The translations under genes and the position numbers were made by a program. This document shows, piece by piece, positions 23,052 through 33,039 of a stretch of 33,342 nucleotides of DNA. Under the pieces are notes generated by a model. It searched no databases, was not told the origin of the DNA, and saw only the letters and a program-made list of their open reading frames with translations. Source of the stretch: Bacillus sonorensis NBRC 101234 = KCTC 13918 (GTDB lineage: Bacteria; Bacillota; Bacilli; Bacillales; Bacillaceae); the NCBI RefSeq assembly GCF_001592005.1, contig NZ_BCVZ01000029.1, forward strand, positions 1 to 33,342, in the 5' to 3' direction. Each line of letters starts with the position of its first letter. The stretch's first letter is position 1.

Positions 23052-24074
23052 ATGGCAAGAGAATTAAGCATGTCCAGTGCGCTGAACGAAGCGATCAAAC
23101 TGGCGATGAGAAAAGACGATGATGTCATTTTAATGGGCGAAGACGTTGCAGGGGGTGCGAATGTCGATCATCTCCAGGATGATGAAGCATGGGGCGGTGT
23201 GCTTGGCGTGACAAAGGGGCTTGTTCAGGAATTCGGCCGCGAACGGGTGCTTGATACCCCGATCAGTGAAGCTGGATATGTCGGCGCCGCCATGGCTGCC
23301 GCTTCAACGGGCCTTAGGCCGATCGCCGAATTGATGTTTAATGACTTTATCGGAAGCTGCTTGGATCAAGTGCTGAACCAGGGGGCGAAATTCCGCTATA
23401 TGTTCGGGGGAAAAGCGGAAGTTCCGATCACGATCAGAACGACGCATGGGGCGGGCTTCAGAGCGGCTGCCCAGCATTCGCAAAGTTTGTATGCCCTTTT
23501 TACAAGCATTCCGGGCCTGAAAGTGATTGTGCCTTCATCTCCTTATGATGCCAAGGGCTTGCTGCTGGCGGCGATTGAAGATCAAGATCCCGTTATCTTT
23601 TTTGAAGACAAAACATTGTACAACATGAAAGGAGATGTCCCGGAAGGTTATTACACACTGCCGATCGGCAAAGCGGATGTGAAGCGGGAAGGCTCTGACG
23701 TGACGATTTTCGCCGTCGGGAAACAAGTCAACACGGCTCTAAAAGCGGCAGAGCAGCTTGCGGCCAGGGGAATCGAAGCGGAGGTCCTTGATCCGAGAAG
23801 CTTGTCGCCGCTTGATGAGGAGACGATTTTGGCTTCAGTAGAAAAAACAAACCGCCTCATCATCATTGATGAAGCAAATCCGCGATGCGGCATTGCAGCC
23901 GATATCGCCGCTTTAGTTGCCGATAAAGGCTTTGATTTACTTGATGCACCAATCAAAAAGGTGACGGCGCCGCATACGCCCGTTCCATTTTCGCCTCCGC
24001 TTGAAGATATCTACCTGCCGACACCGGAAAAGGTGGTCAGCACCGTTTTAGAGCTTGTAGGACAGCATGTTTAA
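23052..24074 (+). CDS. acoB: Acetoin dehydrogenase E1 beta subunit AcoB
   Basis: A 340-residue E1 beta subunit of the transketolase-like fold. Typical features are DVILMGEDVAGGANVDHLQD near residue 23, DTPISEAGYVGAAMAA (with the Glu that activates TPP) and a C-terminal transketolase domain (FAVGKQVNTALKAAEQL). It forms the alpha2beta2 heterotetramer with AcoA. The gap from acoA is 23 nt, with an AAAGGGGGAAG ribosome binding site. Confidence 0.95.
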   Translation: MARELSMSSALNEAIKLAMRKDDDVILMGEDVAGGANVDHLQDDEAWGGVLGVTKGLVQEFGRERVLDTPISEAGYVGAAMAAASTGLRPIAELMFNDFIGSCLDQVLNQGAKFRYMFGGKAEVPITIRTTHGAGFRAAAQHSQSLYALFTSIPGLKVIVPSSPYDAKGLLLAAIEDQDPVIFFEDKTLYNMKGDVPEGYYTLPIGKADVKREGSDVTIFAVGKQVNTALKAAEQLAARGIEAEVLDPRSLSPLDEETILASVEKTNRLIIIDEANPRCGIAADIAALVADKGFDLLDAPIKKVTAPHTPVPFSPPLEDIYLPTPEKVVSTVLELVGQHV

Positions 24075-24097
24075 CGATCAGAAAGGAGAGAGATAAC

Positions 24098-25216
24098 ATG
24101 GCCGTCGAAGTCGTCATGCCAAAACTCGGAATGTCAATGAAAGAAGGAACGGTTTCCGTCTGGAATAAAAAAGTCGGGGAAGCCGTTGAAAAAGGTGAAA
24201 GCATTGCAAGCATCAACTCTGAAAAAATTGAAATGGAAATCGAGGCCCCGGCAAAAGGAACCGTTTTGGACATAAAAGTGCCTGAAGGAGAAGGCGTACC
24301 GCCGGGAACCGTCATCTGCTACATCGGCGATTCAAGCGAACAGACCCCAAAAGAGCAAAAACCGAAACCGGCGGAAGAACGCCTTAAAATTTCACCGGCG
24401 GCCCGTAAGATCGCAGAAGGCGCAAATGTTGACGTGCATGCGATCCAAGGGACGGGGCCGGGCGGAAGAATTACGAAAGCAGATGTTTTGAAGGTGCTCG
24501 CTGATGAGCCGAAAAAACAAACAAATACTGGCGAACATCAGCCTGCCGGGATGATGCGGAAAACGATCGCCCGAAGGATGGCAGAAAGCCTGAAAAACAG
24601 CGCACAGCTGACCATCACGATGAAGGCGGACGTGACAAAGCTGACGGCTTTGCAGCGTCAACTTAATGAAACAGCCAAAACAAAATATGATACGAAGCTG
24701 ACGATGACTGATTTTGCCGCCAGGGCAGCAACGCTTTCATTGCAAGATCACCCTGAGATGAACAGCGCTTACCAAGACGGCAGCCTGACCGCTTTTGAAC
24801 ATGTTCATTTAGGAATAGCCGCCGCTTTGGACGGCGGGTTGGCGGTTCCCGTCATTCGCCATGCTGAACGGCTGCCATTGATCGAGCTGGCCAAAAAAAT
24901 TAAATGGTACGGAAAAAAAGCGCGGGACGGCCGGTTGCTTCCTGATGAAATAGAAGGATCAACCTTTACGATCACAAATCTGGGTGCATACGGTGTGGAG
25001 CATTTTACCCCGATTTTGAATCCTCCGGAGGCGGGGATTCTAGGAATTGGCCGGATGTATGAAGCGCCGGTTTATCAAGAAGGTGAATTGTGTAAAAGCG
25101 CCATTCTCCCGCTGAGCCTGACATTTGATCATCAGGCGCTTGACGGGGCGCCGGCCGCGGCATTTTTGTCAACCGTAAAACAGTATTTGGAGGATCCGGC
25201 ATCGCTTATTTTGTAG
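24098..25216 (+). CDS. acoC: Acetoin dehydrogenase E2, dihydrolipoamide acetyltransferase AcoC
   Basis: A 372-residue E2 core protein. The lipoyl domain (1-77) carries the lipoylated Lys43 in INSEKIEMEI, a peripheral-subunit-binding domain lies at about 97-132 (SPAARKIAEGANVDVHAIQG), and the catalytic domain ends with the active-site His345 and Asp349 (FDHQALDGAPA). It transfers the acetyl group to CoA. One lipoyl domain and short linkers are normal for AcoC. It lies 23 nt after acoB, with ribosome binding site AAAGGAGAG. Confidence 0.95.
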   Translation: MAVEVVMPKLGMSMKEGTVSVWNKKVGEAVEKGESIASINSEKIEMEIEAPAKGTVLDIKVPEGEGVPPGTVICYIGDSSEQTPKEQKPKPAEERLKISPAARKIAEGANVDVHAIQGTGPGGRITKADVLKVLADEPKKQTNTGEHQPAGMMRKTIARRMAESLKNSAQLTITMKADVTKLTALQRQLNETAKTKYDTKLTMTDFAARAATLSLQDHPEMNSAYQDGSLTAFEHVHLGIAAALDGGLAVPVIRHAERLPLIELAKKIKWYGKKARDGRLLPDEIEGSTFTITNLGAYGVEHFTPILNPPEAGILGIGRMYEAPVYQEGELCKSAILPLSLTFDHQALDGAPAAAFLSTVKQYLEDPASLIL

Positions 25217-25233
25217 GAAGAAGGTGAGAAAAC

Positions 25234-26610
25234 ATGACACTTGCCATTATCGGAGGAGGCCCCGGCGGATATGTGGCGGCGATCACCGCCGCCCGCCTCG
25301 GCAGGAATGTGGTATTGATTGAGCATGGACCATTAGGGGGAACGTGTCTGAATGAAGGCTGCATTCCGACAAAAGCGCTGCTCGAAAGCGCGGATTTGTT
25401 TGAAAAAATCAAGTCGGCGAATGAATTTGGCATTGAATTTTCGCAAGGAAGTCCGGTCATTCAATGGCAGGCCGTGCAAAATCGGAAAACGGCAATCATC
25501 CGCCAGCTTTCAGACGGCATTAAATATTTAATGAATAAAAACAAGATCAAAATTTTGAATGGAAAAGCATCCTTTCTCTCCGGCCATGACATTCTGGTAG
25601 AAGCTGATGGAAAGCAGGAGGTCATCAAGGCCGATCAAGCGATTATCGCATCAGGTTCGGAGCCTGTGGAGCTGCCGTTTGCTCCGTATGACGGAAAGTG
25701 GGTTATTCATAGCGGCGATGCCATGGCTCTTTCAGCTATACCTGATTCGATTTTGATCATTGGAGGAGGCATCATTGGCTGTGAATTCGCGAGCATTTTC
25801 AGCAGGATGGGCGCAAAGGTTGTCATCGTTGAAAAGGACGAACAGATTTTGCCTGGGGAAGATCCGGATATTGCTGCATTTTTGCACAGCAGGCTTGAGG
25901 AAGCAGGAGTGGATGTTTTGACATCAGTTGCCGTAGAACGGCTTGATTCCGCTTTAAAGAAAGCCTTCTTGAAAAATGGGGCTGAAGGGCTGGAAATCAG
26001 TGCTGATGTTTGCTTAGTCGCGATTGGCCGCAAGCCCAGATTGGCGGACTTGAATCTGGATCAAATCGGAGTGAAATATGACAAGAAAGGCATTCACGTC
26101 AATCAGCATATGCAGACGAACCTTTCGCATATCTACGCCTGCGGGGATGTCGCGGGAGGCGTCCAGCTTGCACATGCCGCCTTTCATGAGGGAACGGTCG
26201 CCGCTTCGCATGCTTCAGGCAAAGCTGTGTGTGTCAATGATCAGATTATCCCGCGCTGCATCTACACATCTCCTGAAATCGCCAGTGTCGGATTAAATGA
26301 AAAGACAGCAAGGGAGCGCTATGGCGATATTCGGATCGGAGAGTTTCCGTTTTCCGCAAATGGAAAGGCGCTCATCATAAATGAGCCGGTCGGCAAAGTG
26401 AAAATCATCGCTGAGCCGGAATACCACGAAATCGTAGGCGTGTCCATCATCGGACCGGGCGCCACCGAGCTGATCGGGCAGGCAGCGATGATGATGCATG
26501 CCGAGATGACGGCGGATACAATGGAGCATTTTATCGCCGCCCATCCGACTCTTTCAGAAACGATTCACGAAGCTGTGCTGCAGACAACAGGCCAGGCCGT
26601 CCATTCCTGA
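25234..26610 (+). CDS. acoL: Dihydrolipoamide dehydrogenase E3 AcoL
   Basis: A 458-residue FAD-dependent disulphide oxidoreductase that reoxidises the lipoyl group of AcoC with NAD+. The N-terminal FAD motif is IIGGGPGGYVAA (5-16), the redox disulphide is Cys38/Cys43 (GGTCLNEGCIPTK), the NAD motif is IIGGGIIGCEFAS, and the C-terminal catalytic pair is His437 and Glu442 (HPTLSE). It lies 17 nt after acoC and is the last gene of the operon. Confidence 0.95.
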   Translation: MTLAIIGGGPGGYVAAITAARLGRNVVLIEHGPLGGTCLNEGCIPTKALLESADLFEKIKSANEFGIEFSQGSPVIQWQAVQNRKTAIIRQLSDGIKYLMNKNKIKILNGKASFLSGHDILVEADGKQEVIKADQAIIASGSEPVELPFAPYDGKWVIHSGDAMALSAIPDSILIIGGGIIGCEFASIFSRMGAKVVIVEKDEQILPGEDPDIAAFLHSRLEEAGVDVLTSVAVERLDSALKKAFLKNGAEGLEISADVCLVAIGRKPRLADLNLDQIGVKYDKKGIHVNQHMQTNLSHIYACGDVAGGVQLAHAAFHEGTVAASHASGKAVCVNDQIIPRCIYTSPEIASVGLNEKTARERYGDIRIGEFPFSANGKALIINEPVGKVKIIAEPEYHEIVGVSIIGPGATELIGQAAMMMHAEMTADTMEHFIAAHPTLSETIHEAVLQTTGQAVHS

Positions 26611-26618
26611 TTTTGTCC

Positions 26619-26645
26619 TTAGGCAACTGCTCATAAGTTTTTTCG
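26619..26645 (+). terminator. Weak terminator candidate after acoL
   Basis: CTTA-GCA / TGC-TAAG arms with unequal bulges (26619-26638), then a run of T's. It is imperfect, so some readthrough from acoABCL into acoR is plausible. Confidence 0.35.
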
Positions 26646-26664
26646 AAAGGGCTGAACACCATTA

Positions 26665-26693
26665 TTGAAAGCGCTTTTATTATTCTCTATAAT
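26665..26693 (+). promoter_or_regulatory. Sigma-A promoter of acoR with overlapping cre site
   Basis: TTGAAA (26665-26670), 17-nt spacer, TATAAT (26688-26693). The cre-like TGAAAGCGCTTTTA (26666-26679; consensus TGWAANCGNTNWCA with one mismatch) covers the -35 and part of the spacer, so CcpA would block RNA polymerase. CcpA repression of acoR is known in B. subtilis. Confidence 0.8.
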
Positions 26694-26721
26694 GAGAAAA
26701 AAGCCCTTAGGAGAGGATGGA

Positions 26722-28575
26722 ATGAATCCGACGCCCTGCTATTTAAATACGTGGAAGCGCTTCGTTCAGGAGGGGCTGCTCGACCAGACCCGCCTGAACA
26801 AAAGAGTCATGGAATCATGGTACCGCTGCAAAAAAGCCAATGTGAATCCGTATTTAGATAAAGGACAGTCAATTTTAAAAAAGGATTTATTCAACGCTCA
26901 AAAAAAGAAGCATTCAGTATTTTTCAATGCCGCCCTTCCTTATTTAAAAAAAATCAGTCTTGAATTGGAAGAGTCGGAGATGATGGCTCTGCTCATTGAT
27001 GCGGATGGCTATGTTTTAAGCTTGACGGGCAGTCAAAGAACACTCGAAGAGGCGAGGAAAATCAATTTTGTCGAAGGAGTACGCTGGACGGAAACGGAAG
27101 TCGGCACAAATGCAATCGGAACGGCGCTTGAAATCGGCGAAGCCGTCACGATTAACGGCTCTGAGCATTACGCCGTCGCTTCCCACCATTGGAGCTGTTC
27201 GGCCGCCCCGATCCGGGATGAGGGCGGAACGGTATTGGGAGTGGTCGACATTTCCTGTCTGACTGACAGGCGGCACCCTTTTATGCTGGGAATGGCCGCG
27301 ACTGCCGCACATGCCATTGAACGCGAAATCAGCGTATACACAAAGAGAGAAGAAATGGAGCTTGTCAACCATTGTGTTGAGAAGATCGATTCTGATGAAC
27401 CATTTGTCGTCTGCAATGAGAAAAAAGAGGTCGTTTCGGCGAGCAAGCCGGTTCGAGAGCGATTTTCCGATTGGCGCGGTATGAACGTCGATGATCTCCT
27501 TGAAAGGGGATTTCGCATCCGCCGGAAAGAGACGATTGTGTCTGATAAGAGCGGTGTGCAGATTGGGAGATCGATTTCATTGGAAGAAGTTCCGCGGGAA
27601 TCATCCGGGATTTTTATCACCCGTTTCAGTTTTACAGGAGAAACAGGAACGAGCAAGGCGTTTCAAAAAGCGCTCAATGAAATGAAAATGGCGGCAAATA
27701 CAGATGCCAATGTGTACATATGGGGGGAAACAGGCTCCGGAAAAGAATTGGCGGCAAGGGCGATCCATGAAGGGAGCTCCAGGAAAAACGGCCCTTTTAT
27801 CGCCGTCAACTGCGGCGCCATTCCTGAGGGGTTAATGGAAAGCGAATTGTTCGGCTATGCAGAGGGCGCGTTTACCGGGGCAAAACGCCGCGGCTCAAAA
27901 GGGAAATTTGAGCAGGCTGATAAAGGAACGATTTTCTTAGATGAAATCGGTGAAATCCCTCATGCGATGCAAGTGGCGCTATTAAGGATCATCGAGGAGC
28001 GTAAGGTCACCCCAATAGGCGGGTCAGATGAAATTCCTTTGGATATCAGAATCATTTCCGCTACCCACCGCGATATGAACGAGCTTTTAAGAAAAGGGAA
28101 GATTCGCAAAGACTTGTACTACCGCCTCCATGTCTACCCCGTCCATATTCCGCCGTTGAGAGAACGAAAAGAAGATATACCCGATTTGTTCCACCATTAC
28201 AAAATGAAGCATCAGTGGAATGCCGAATTTCCGGAAGAATTTTTCCGGCGGCTTCAAGACTATCATTGGCCTGGAAACATCCGCGAGCTTTTCAATGTTT
28301 TTGAACGATTAAGAGTGCTGTTTCCATTCGGCGGGATGATCGGCGCGCCGCAATTTGAACCGGTTCTGAGTGCGCTCGAGCTGCAAAGCGCTGCCCTGCC
28401 TGCCGGGGATGGCCGGCCAAGCGGCCGCGCGCCGCTGACATTCAGGGAGCATATTCAAAAACATGCCATCATGGATGCTTTGCAAAAAACAAAAGGCAAT
28501 GTGACAAAGGCGGCAAAGCTGGCGGGTATCCCGAGAAGCACGTTCTACAAGCGGCTGCAAAAGTATAATTTATAG
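26722..28575 (+). CDS. acoR: AcoR, sigma-54-dependent activator of acoABCL
   Basis: A 617-residue enhancer-binding protein. An N-terminal GAF-type sensor region covers about residues 60-195. The AAA+ domain has Walker A GETGSGKE (335-342), the sigma-54 contact loop GAFTGA (382-387) and Walker B GTIFLDEIGEI. A Fis-type helix-turn-helix (GNVTKAAKLAGIPRSTFYKR) ends the protein. The frame is open from TTG 26665, but that codon is part of the promoter and would lie upstream of the transcript; ATG 26722, preceded by TTAGGAGAGG, is the real start. It lies 111 nt after acoL and converges on yfjF with a single base between stop codons. Confidence 0.95.
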   Translation: MNPTPCYLNTWKRFVQEGLLDQTRLNKRVMESWYRCKKANVNPYLDKGQSILKKDLFNAQKKKHSVFFNAALPYLKKISLELEESEMMALLIDADGYVLSLTGSQRTLEEARKINFVEGVRWTETEVGTNAIGTALEIGEAVTINGSEHYAVASHHWSCSAAPIRDEGGTVLGVVDISCLTDRRHPFMLGMAATAAHAIEREISVYTKREEMELVNHCVEKIDSDEPFVVCNEKKEVVSASKPVRERFSDWRGMNVDDLLERGFRIRRKETIVSDKSGVQIGRSISLEEVPRESSGIFITRFSFTGETGTSKAFQKALNEMKMAANTDANVYIWGETGSGKELAARAIHEGSSRKNGPFIAVNCGAIPEGLMESELFGYAEGAFTGAKRRGSKGKFEQADKGTIFLDEIGEIPHAMQVALLRIIEERKVTPIGGSDEIPLDIRIISATHRDMNELLRKGKIRKDLYYRLHVYPVHIPPLRERKEDIPDLFHHYKMKHQWNAEFPEEFFRRLQDYHWPGNIRELFNVFERLRVLFPFGGMIGAPQFEPVLSALELQSAALPAGDGRPSGRAPLTFREHIQKHAIMDALQKTKGNVTKAAKLAGIPRSTFYKRLQKYNL

Positions 28576-28576
28576 G

Positions 28577-28903
28577 CTACCCCCTTGGCGCCCAAAGCAT
28601 GACACATACACCGGCTAAACAGATGACAGCCCCGACCCAGTCATAGAGGTCAGGGGTTTTTTTATCGACCCACCAGCCCCAAAGAACCGCAAGAATGATG
28701 AAAACACCGCCGTAAGCCGCATACACGCGTCCAAATGACGGGAACTTTTGCAAAGTCGGAATGATGCCGTAGGCGATTAAAATCAGACCGCCGGTCAGTC
28801 CGTACCAGAACGGTTTGGATTCCCTCAGCCACAGCCATATGAGATAGCCTCCGCCGATCTCAGCTACTCCCGCCAATAAAAATAAAACCAGTGTCATCAG
28901 CAT
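28577..28903 (-). CDS. yfjF: YnfA/UPF0060 family small membrane protein (YfjF)
   Basis: A 108-residue protein with four transmembrane helices and the signatures [17 protein letters not shown] near residue 12 and [11 protein letters not shown] in the middle. This is the UPF0060/YnfA family, small multidrug-resistance-like proteins whose substrate is unproven. It corresponds to yfjF of B. subtilis. The start ATG 28903 has GGAG about 11 nt upstream; ATG 28897 is a second in-frame option. It is transcribed away from malA and shares a 190-nt intergenic region with it. Confidence 0.88.
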   Translation of the reverse strand: MLMTLVLFLLAGVAEIGGGYLIWLWLRESKPFWYGLTGGLILIAYGIIPTLQKFPSFGRVYAAYGGVFIILAVLWGWWVDKKTPDLYDWVGAVICLAGVCVMLWAPRG

Positions 28904-28964
28904 AAACGAAACAACTCCAATTTCGATGTTCTACAGCCATTGTACATGATACGGAAGCCGGCAT

Positions 28965-28989
28965 GGGAAATTTCCCGGATTTCGGGAAA
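28965..28989. promoter_or_regulatory. Overlapping perfect palindromes upstream of malA
   Basis: GGGAAATTTCCC (28965-28976) is a perfect 12-bp palindrome. TTTCCCG-GATTT-CGGGAAA (28971-28989) is a second, perfect 7-bp inverted repeat that shares its left arm. They lie about 80-100 nt before the malA start of transcription, a plausible place for the activator MalR, but the site could also serve yfjF. Confidence 0.45.
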
Positions 28990-29031
28990 ATAAACAAAAG
29001 CTGATTATAGGAACTGTCTTCCCCGAACGTG

Positions 29032-29060
29032 TTGGATGTTGGTGTAAAGCGTGATATAAG
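29032..29060 (+). promoter_or_regulatory. Sigma-A promoter of the mal operon
   Basis: TTGGAT (29032-29037), 17-nt spacer, TATAAG (29055-29060). The start of transcription is expected near 29067. Confidence 0.6.
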
Positions 29061-29063
29061 TAA

Positions 29064-30443
<1,380 letters not shown>

Positions 30444-30499
30444 ATATTAAGTTTAAAAATATCAACCCTGACTTTCATCATTTCATTACTTGGCATACC

Positions 30500-30548
30500 C
30501 CCCATTTTTTCTCGTATTTTATATAATAAATATAGAGAAAAAATGGGG
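30500..30548 (+). promoter_or_regulatory. 14-bp perfect inverted repeat embracing the malR promoter region and ribosome binding site
   Basis: CCCCATTTTTTCTC (30500-30513) and GAGAAAAAATGGGG (30535-30548) are perfect complements separated by 21 AT-rich bases that include TATAAT (30522-30527). The right arm contains the GGGG of the malR ribosome binding site. In readthrough mRNA from malA it would form a hairpin hiding that site. As DNA it would be a symmetric operator around the -10 element. Confidence 0.7.
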
Positions 30549-30556
30549 TGGACATG

Positions 30557-31339
30557 ATGCAATTGGAAGAATTGATGAACAAACATTATAAAAAATTAAA
30601 TGATAATGACTTTCATATTTTGAAATATATTTTGAACCATCAGGATACGTGCTACAAACTGGGCATAAATGAATTGGCTAAAAAGTGCAATGTTTCACGC
30701 ACTTCAATTTTAAGGCTTTCTCAAAAGCTTGATTTCAGCGGATACAGCGAATTCCGGGTATTTTTAAAATGGGAGGCAGAGAAACGGGAAAAGGAGCGGG
30801 AAAACTGCCGTTCTTTTGAAGGGCTGATGAGAGATATGGAGGCCAGCATCAAATATTTGAAAAATACGGATATGCGGAATATGTGCAAGCTCATTGATGA
30901 AGCAGACCGCATTTTTGTGTACGGCTCCGGCACGGCCCAAACATCCTGCGCCTGTGAACTGCAGCGGATGTTTATTCCCCAGCACCGGTATTTGACTGTC
31001 ATCAAAGATCAAATCGAGTTCGACATTATGATGTCTGATTTTAGCAGCAAGGACCTCATCATCATCATTTCGCTGTCCGGGGAAACCCCGTCGCTGATTC
31101 CGCAGGCGCAGACGCTCTCGGCAAAAGGAATTCCATTTATTTCGCTCACCAATTTAAAAAATAATTTGCTCGCTCAATTGACGCCTTACAATCTTTATGC
31201 GACAAGCGAGACAGTAACGGTTGCTCCGAATAAAGAACTGACGGCTTTTGCTCCTTTTTTTCTTGTCGGTGAAGCGCTGTTTCGGAGCTATATTGATTAC
31301 GTTGAAGAAAAGAATCGAACCGGCCAAAATCATGTTTAA
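30557..31339 (+). CDS. malR: MalR (GlvR), RpiR-family regulator of the maltose operon
   Basis: A 260-residue RpiR-type regulator. An N-terminal helix-turn-helix (INELAKKCNVSRTSILRLSQ, about residues 35-55) precedes a C-terminal SIS sugar-phosphate-binding domain (VYGSGTAQTS; IIISLSGETPSLIPQ). B. subtilis MalR activates malA-malR-malP in response to maltose. The start is ATG 30557 (MQLEELMNKHY, as in B. subtilis from recall); GTG 30548 and ATG 30554 are in frame, but they overlap or crowd the GGGGTGG ribosome binding site. It lies in the operon between malA and malP. Confidence 0.92.
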   Translation: MQLEELMNKHYKKLNDNDFHILKYILNHQDTCYKLGINELAKKCNVSRTSILRLSQKLDFSGYSEFRVFLKWEAEKREKERENCRSFEGLMRDMEASIKYLKNTDMRNMCKLIDEADRIFVYGSGTAQTSCACELQRMFIPQHRYLTVIKDQIEFDIMMSDFSSKDLIIIISLSGETPSLIPQAQTLSAKGIPFISLTNLKNNLLAQLTPYNLYATSETVTVAPNKELTAFAPFFLVGEALFRSYIDYVEEKNRTGQNHV

Positions 31340-31362
31340 CATAACAGAGGGGGGTTTTCATA

Positions 31363-32955
31363 TTGATGCAAAAAGTGCAGCGGTTCGGAAGTGCCATGTT
31401 TGTACCGGTTTTGTTATTTGCTTTTGCAGGTATTGTTGTGGGTCTCAGCACTTTATTTAAAAATGAACAGCTCATGGGGGCGATTGCCCGGCCGGACACG
31501 TTTTGGTATCAATTCTGGTTTGTCATTGAGGAAGGAGGCTGGACCGTTTTTCGGCAAATGCCGCTGCTGTTCGCGGTTGGAATCCCGATCGCTCTGGCGA
31601 AAAAAGCACAGGCCCGCGCATGTTTGGAAGCGCTTACTACCTATTTGACTTTCAATTACTTTGTCAGCGCCATCCTGACCGTGTGGGGCGATTTTTTTGG
31701 TGTCGACATGACTCAGGAAGCCGGAGGTACTAGCGGGCTTGCAGAAATTGCGGGCATTAAAACGCTTGATACGAACATCATTGGAGCGATTTTAATTTCT
31801 TCAATTGTCGTTTATATCCACAATCGCTACTTTGATAAGAAGCTTCCCGATTTTTTGGGGATTTTTCAAGGGTCTTCATTTGTCGTCATCATTTCATTTG
31901 CCGTCATGCTGCCGGTTGCATTGGCAACAGCTTTTATCTGGCCGATGATTCAGAATGGAATCGCATCTTTGCAAAGCTTCCTGGTTGCATCGGGTGCACT
32001 CGGCGTATGGGTCTATACATTTTTGGAGCGGATCTTGATTCCGACGGGCCTGCATCATTTCATCTATACACCGTTTGTTTTCGGACCGGCCGTCGTTGAA
32101 GGCGGGATTGTCACCTACTGGGCCCAGCATCTGAGCGAATTCTCGGCAAGCTCCGAGCCGTTAAAAGAACTGTTTCCTCAAGGCGGATTTGCACTTCACG
32201 GAAACTCGAAGATCTTCGGAATCTTGGGAATAGCGCTGGCCATCTATGTGACTGCCAAAAAAGAAAAAAAGAAAATCGTTGCCGGACTGTTAATTCCGAT
32301 TACCTTGACGGCCATCGTAGCGGGTATCACAGAGCCGATAGAGTTTACCTTTTTATTCATTTCGCCTTTGCTGTTTTGTGTTCACAGTCTGTTAGCGGCC
32401 ACGATGGCGACGCTCATGTATGCTTCAGGAGTGGTCGGAAATATGGGCGGAGGTCTGATCGAGATCATGACGCTCAACTGGATTCCTCTTTTTCATCAGC
32501 ACAGCGGCACTTATATTTTTCAAATTTTGATCGGGCTGTCCTTCACTGCTATTTACTTCTTCGTTTTCAGATTTTTGATTGTAAAATTGGATATTGCCAC
32601 ACCGGGACGTGAAAAAGACCAGCAGCAGGAAACAAAGTTTTATTCCAAACAAGATTACAAGGCAAAAAAGCATTCCGCAAAAGAGGTGTCGGCCAGCAAG
32701 GAAGATAGCGTGGATCAGGAACAGGCGGTCCTTTGCATTGAGGCGCTCGGCGGAAAAGAAAACATAGCTGAAGTGACAAACTGTGCAACAAGGCTGAGGG
32801 TCAGCGTATATGACGAGTCGAAAGTCGAACCAGACAGCGTATTTAAGTCGTTTGGCGCTCACGGTGTCGTCAGGAACGGCAAAGCGCTGCAGATCATTAT
32901 AGGCCTGTCGGTTCCCCAGGTTCGCGAAAGGGTGGAAAAGCTGCTGAAAGATTGA
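31363..32955 (+). CDS. malP: MalP (GlvC), maltose-specific PTS EIICB
   Basis: A 530-residue PTS permease with EIIC first (about 1-430, some ten membrane helices), a charged linker (about 430-455) and a C-terminal EIIB domain with the phosphorylated Cys474 (EVTNCATRLRV). EIIC motifs ERILIPTGLHHFIYTPF and GITEPIEFTF are present. It imports and phosphorylates maltose; the EIIA function must come from another protein. TTG 31363 lies 8 nt after AGAGGGGGG and is followed by ATG 31366, an equally usable start giving one residue less. It is the last gene of the mal operon. Confidence 0.94.
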   Translation: MMQKVQRFGSAMFVPVLLFAFAGIVVGLSTLFKNEQLMGAIARPDTFWYQFWFVIEEGGWTVFRQMPLLFAVGIPIALAKKAQARACLEALTTYLTFNYFVSAILTVWGDFFGVDMTQEAGGTSGLAEIAGIKTLDTNIIGAILISSIVVYIHNRYFDKKLPDFLGIFQGSSFVVIISFAVMLPVALATAFIWPMIQNGIASLQSFLVASGALGVWVYTFLERILIPTGLHHFIYTPFVFGPAVVEGGIVTYWAQHLSEFSASSEPLKELFPQGGFALHGNSKIFGILGIALAIYVTAKKEKKKIVAGLLIPITLTAIVAGITEPIEFTFLFISPLLFCVHSLLAATMATLMYASGVVGNMGGGLIEIMTLNWIPLFHQHSGTYIFQILIGLSFTAIYFFVFRFLIVKLDIATPGREKDQQQETKFYSKQDYKAKKHSAKEVSASKEDSVDQEQAVLCIEALGGKENIAEVTNCATRLRVSVYDESKVEPDSVFKSFGAHGVVRNGKALQIIIGLSVPQVRERVEKLLKD

Positions 32956-32976
32956 TAGTGCAGATTAAAAAATATT

Positions 32977-33034
32977 GCTGCCTTTTGCAATATAGAACGT
33001 CCGTAAACAGCTTGGATAAAAGGCAGCTTCTTTT
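32977..33034. terminator. Bidirectional terminator after malP
   Basis: GCTGCCTTTT (32977-32986) and AAAAGGCAGC (33018-33027) form a perfect 10-bp stem with a 31-nt loop, followed by TTCTTTT. On the minus strand the stem is followed by AATATTTTTT, so it can also end the gene at 33040. Confidence 0.7.
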
Positions 33035-33039
33035 AGATG

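Noticed and set aside
27168..27656. 162-codon open frame on the minus strand inside acoR
   Set aside because: It is antisense to the GAF-AAA+ region of acoR, with serine- and arginine-rich out-of-frame composition.
29043..29056. Second cre site (TGTAAAGCGTGATA) upstream of malA
   Set aside because: It has an extra base before the central CG, so it does not align with the cre consensus. The site at 29066-29079 does.
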